Shown here: piece after piece, positions 5,736 to 6,535 of the stretch
Layout of the letters: each line of letters starts with the position of its first letter
Position numbering within the stretch: the stretch's first letter is position 1
Assembly (NCBI GenBank): GCA_938036405.1
Contig: CALHPT010000131.1
Coordinates: forward strand, 1 to 6,535
Direction of reading: 5' to 3'
Origin: an uncultured Tannerella sp.
GTDB taxonomy: Bacteria; Bacteroidota; Bacteroidia; Bacteroidales; Tannerellaceae
Length of the DNA stretch: 6,535 bases
Notes under the pieces: generated by a model
What the model saw: the letters and a program-made list of their open reading frames with translations, nothing else
The model's database searches: none
Told to the model about the DNA's origin: nothing
Program-made: the position numbers and the translations under genes

Positions 5736-6482
5736 TCAACTGTTCCAGATCTGCCATGCGGCGAAGGCTTGCAGAAGCAGCATCTCGAGGCCATTCTTGA
5801 CCTCCGCGCCCTGCTCGCGGCCGCGGCGCATGAATAGCGTCTCGTCCGGGTTGTAGAGCAGGTCGTAGAGCAAGTGTGAGGGCGTGAGCAAGTCGTAGGG
5901 GATGTCGGGGCATTCGTCCGCCTTGGGATACATGCCCACGGGCGTGGCGTTGACGATCACGGTGTATTGCTCCATCACCTTCGGCGTGAGGTCAGCATAG
6001 GTCAGGCAGGCTGGCTTGCGGGAGCGCGAGACGTAAGTGGCGCCGAGGCCGAGCTGCTTGAGGCCGTGAAAGACGGCCTTCGACGCACCGCCCGTGCCGA
6101 GGATGAGCGCCTTGCGGTGCGAGGGTCCGAGGAGGGGTTCGATGGACTCCTTGAAGCCGGTGATGTCCGAGTTATGTCCCTCGAGGCGTGGCCGGCCGAA
6201 GTGGCGCCCGCGAAACTTGATGACGTTCACCGCGCCGATGCTCCGGGCGTTGTCCGTCAGGTCGTCGAGTAGGGGGATGACGGCCGTCTTGTAGGGTAGG
6301 GTGACGTTTAGCCCGCAGAGGTCGGGGTTGTCACGCAGCACATTCTTCAGCTCTCGAACGTCTGCAATCTCAAAGTTGATGTATTCGGCATCGATGTGCT
6401 CCGACTCGAACTTCCGGTTGAAGAAGCTCTTGGAAAAGGAGTGCACCAGCGGATAGCCGATTAAACCGTATTTCTTCTTCAT
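5736..6482 (-). CDS. aroE: Shikimate dehydrogenase (NADP-dependent)
   Basis: A 248-residue cytoplasmic enzyme that reduces 3-dehydroshikimate to shikimate, the fourth step of the chorismate pathway to aromatic amino acids. The N-terminal domain shows the shikimate-binding pattern GLIGYPLVHSFSKSFFN (6-22; S15 and S17), NVTLPYK with catalytic K65, GAVN (N86), and the catalytic Asp in GHNSDITGF (D106). The nucleotide domain has the glycine-rich loop GTGGASKAV (129-137) and SRSR (152-155), the basic pattern typical of NADPH preference, then NATPVGMYP (178-186), YDLLYNP (206-212) and the closing KNGLEMLLLQAFAAW (229-243). All key residues are present. It is slightly shorter than the roughly 270 residues of E. 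coli AroE, as is usual in Bacteroidota. It leads a two-gene unit with the small membrane protein. The start ATG at 6482 gives the canonical N-terminus. Confidence 0.96.
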   Translation of the reverse strand: MKKKYGLIGYPLVHSFSKSFFNRKFESEHIDAEYINFEIADVRELKNVLRDNPDLCGLNVTLPYKTAVIPLLDDLTDNARSIGAVNVIKFRGRHFGRPRLEGHNSDITGFKESIEPLLGPSHRKALILGTGGASKAVFHGLKQLGLGATYVSRSRKPACLTYADLTPKVMEQYTVIVNATPVGMYPKADECPDIPYDLLTPSHLLYDLLYNPDETLFMRRGREQGAEVKNGLEMLLLQAFAAWQIWNS

Positions 6483-6486
6483 GTGA

Positions 6487-6535
6487 ATAAGTAGTTATGC
6501 GCCTTCGGGGGCGCGGTAGTTATAAGTAGTTACGG
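6487..6535. repeat. Hairpin flanked by 11-base direct repeats upstream of aroE
   Basis: ATAAGTAGTTA occurs at 6487-6497 and again at 6522-6532, 35 bases apart. Between the copies is a GC-rich hairpin, GCGCC (6499-6503) with GGCGC (6510-6514) around the loop TTCGGG, followed by GGTAGTT. The layout suggests one complete 35-base unit and the beginning of a second, cut off by the window edge. It lies directly in front of aroE, so in transcription it would be in the promoter or 5' untranslated region. There is no T-run next to the hairpin, which argues against an ordinary terminator for the gene beyond the edge. Confidence 0.6.

Overview
The window looks like chromosomal DNA of a GC-rich member of the Bacteroidales (Bacteroidota). 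The indicators are a DUF5020-type outer-membrane protein, a sigma/anti-sigma/DUF4097-type gene trio of the kind common in this phylum, a Crp/Fnr regulator without a recognisable cAMP or Fe-S signature, and mostly weak ribosome binding sites. A Porphyromonas/Tannerella-type organism would fit, but I cannot fix the genus from sequence alone.

Left part (1-2307, + strand): a 41-base tandem repeat runs in from the window edge (1-134). After about 130 non-coding bases comes a tight three-gene operon: an ECF-type sigma factor, a single-span membrane protein in the anti-sigma position, and a secreted repetitive beta-rich protein. Both junctions are ATGA stop/start overlaps. This reads as an envelope-linked signalling unit: cytoplasmic sigma factor, membrane partner, exported repeat protein.

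Middle (2432-3222): a monocistronic Crp/Fnr-family regulator, followed by a strong 14-bp-stem hairpin that sits between two convergent genes and probably terminates both.

Right part (3250-6482, all on the - strand): in transcription order, aroE (shikimate dehydrogenase), a 64-residue two-helix membrane protein, a non-coding stretch holding six regularly spaced palindromes (23-base period), a DUF5020/Tsx-like outer-membrane beta-barrel, and an AzgA-type NCS2 purine permease. The last two make a plausible two-membrane purine uptake route: pore in the outer membrane, transporter in the inner membrane. The palindrome array lies just upstream of this pair and is the most unusual non-coding structure in the window.

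The right edge (6487-6535) carries a hairpin flanked by 11-base direct repeats, possibly the start of another tandem array. I found no tRNA, rRNA, CRISPR, insertion sequence or clear pseudogene. No convincing promoter of the Bacteroidota type (TTTG ... TAnnTTTG) could be assigned anywhere.
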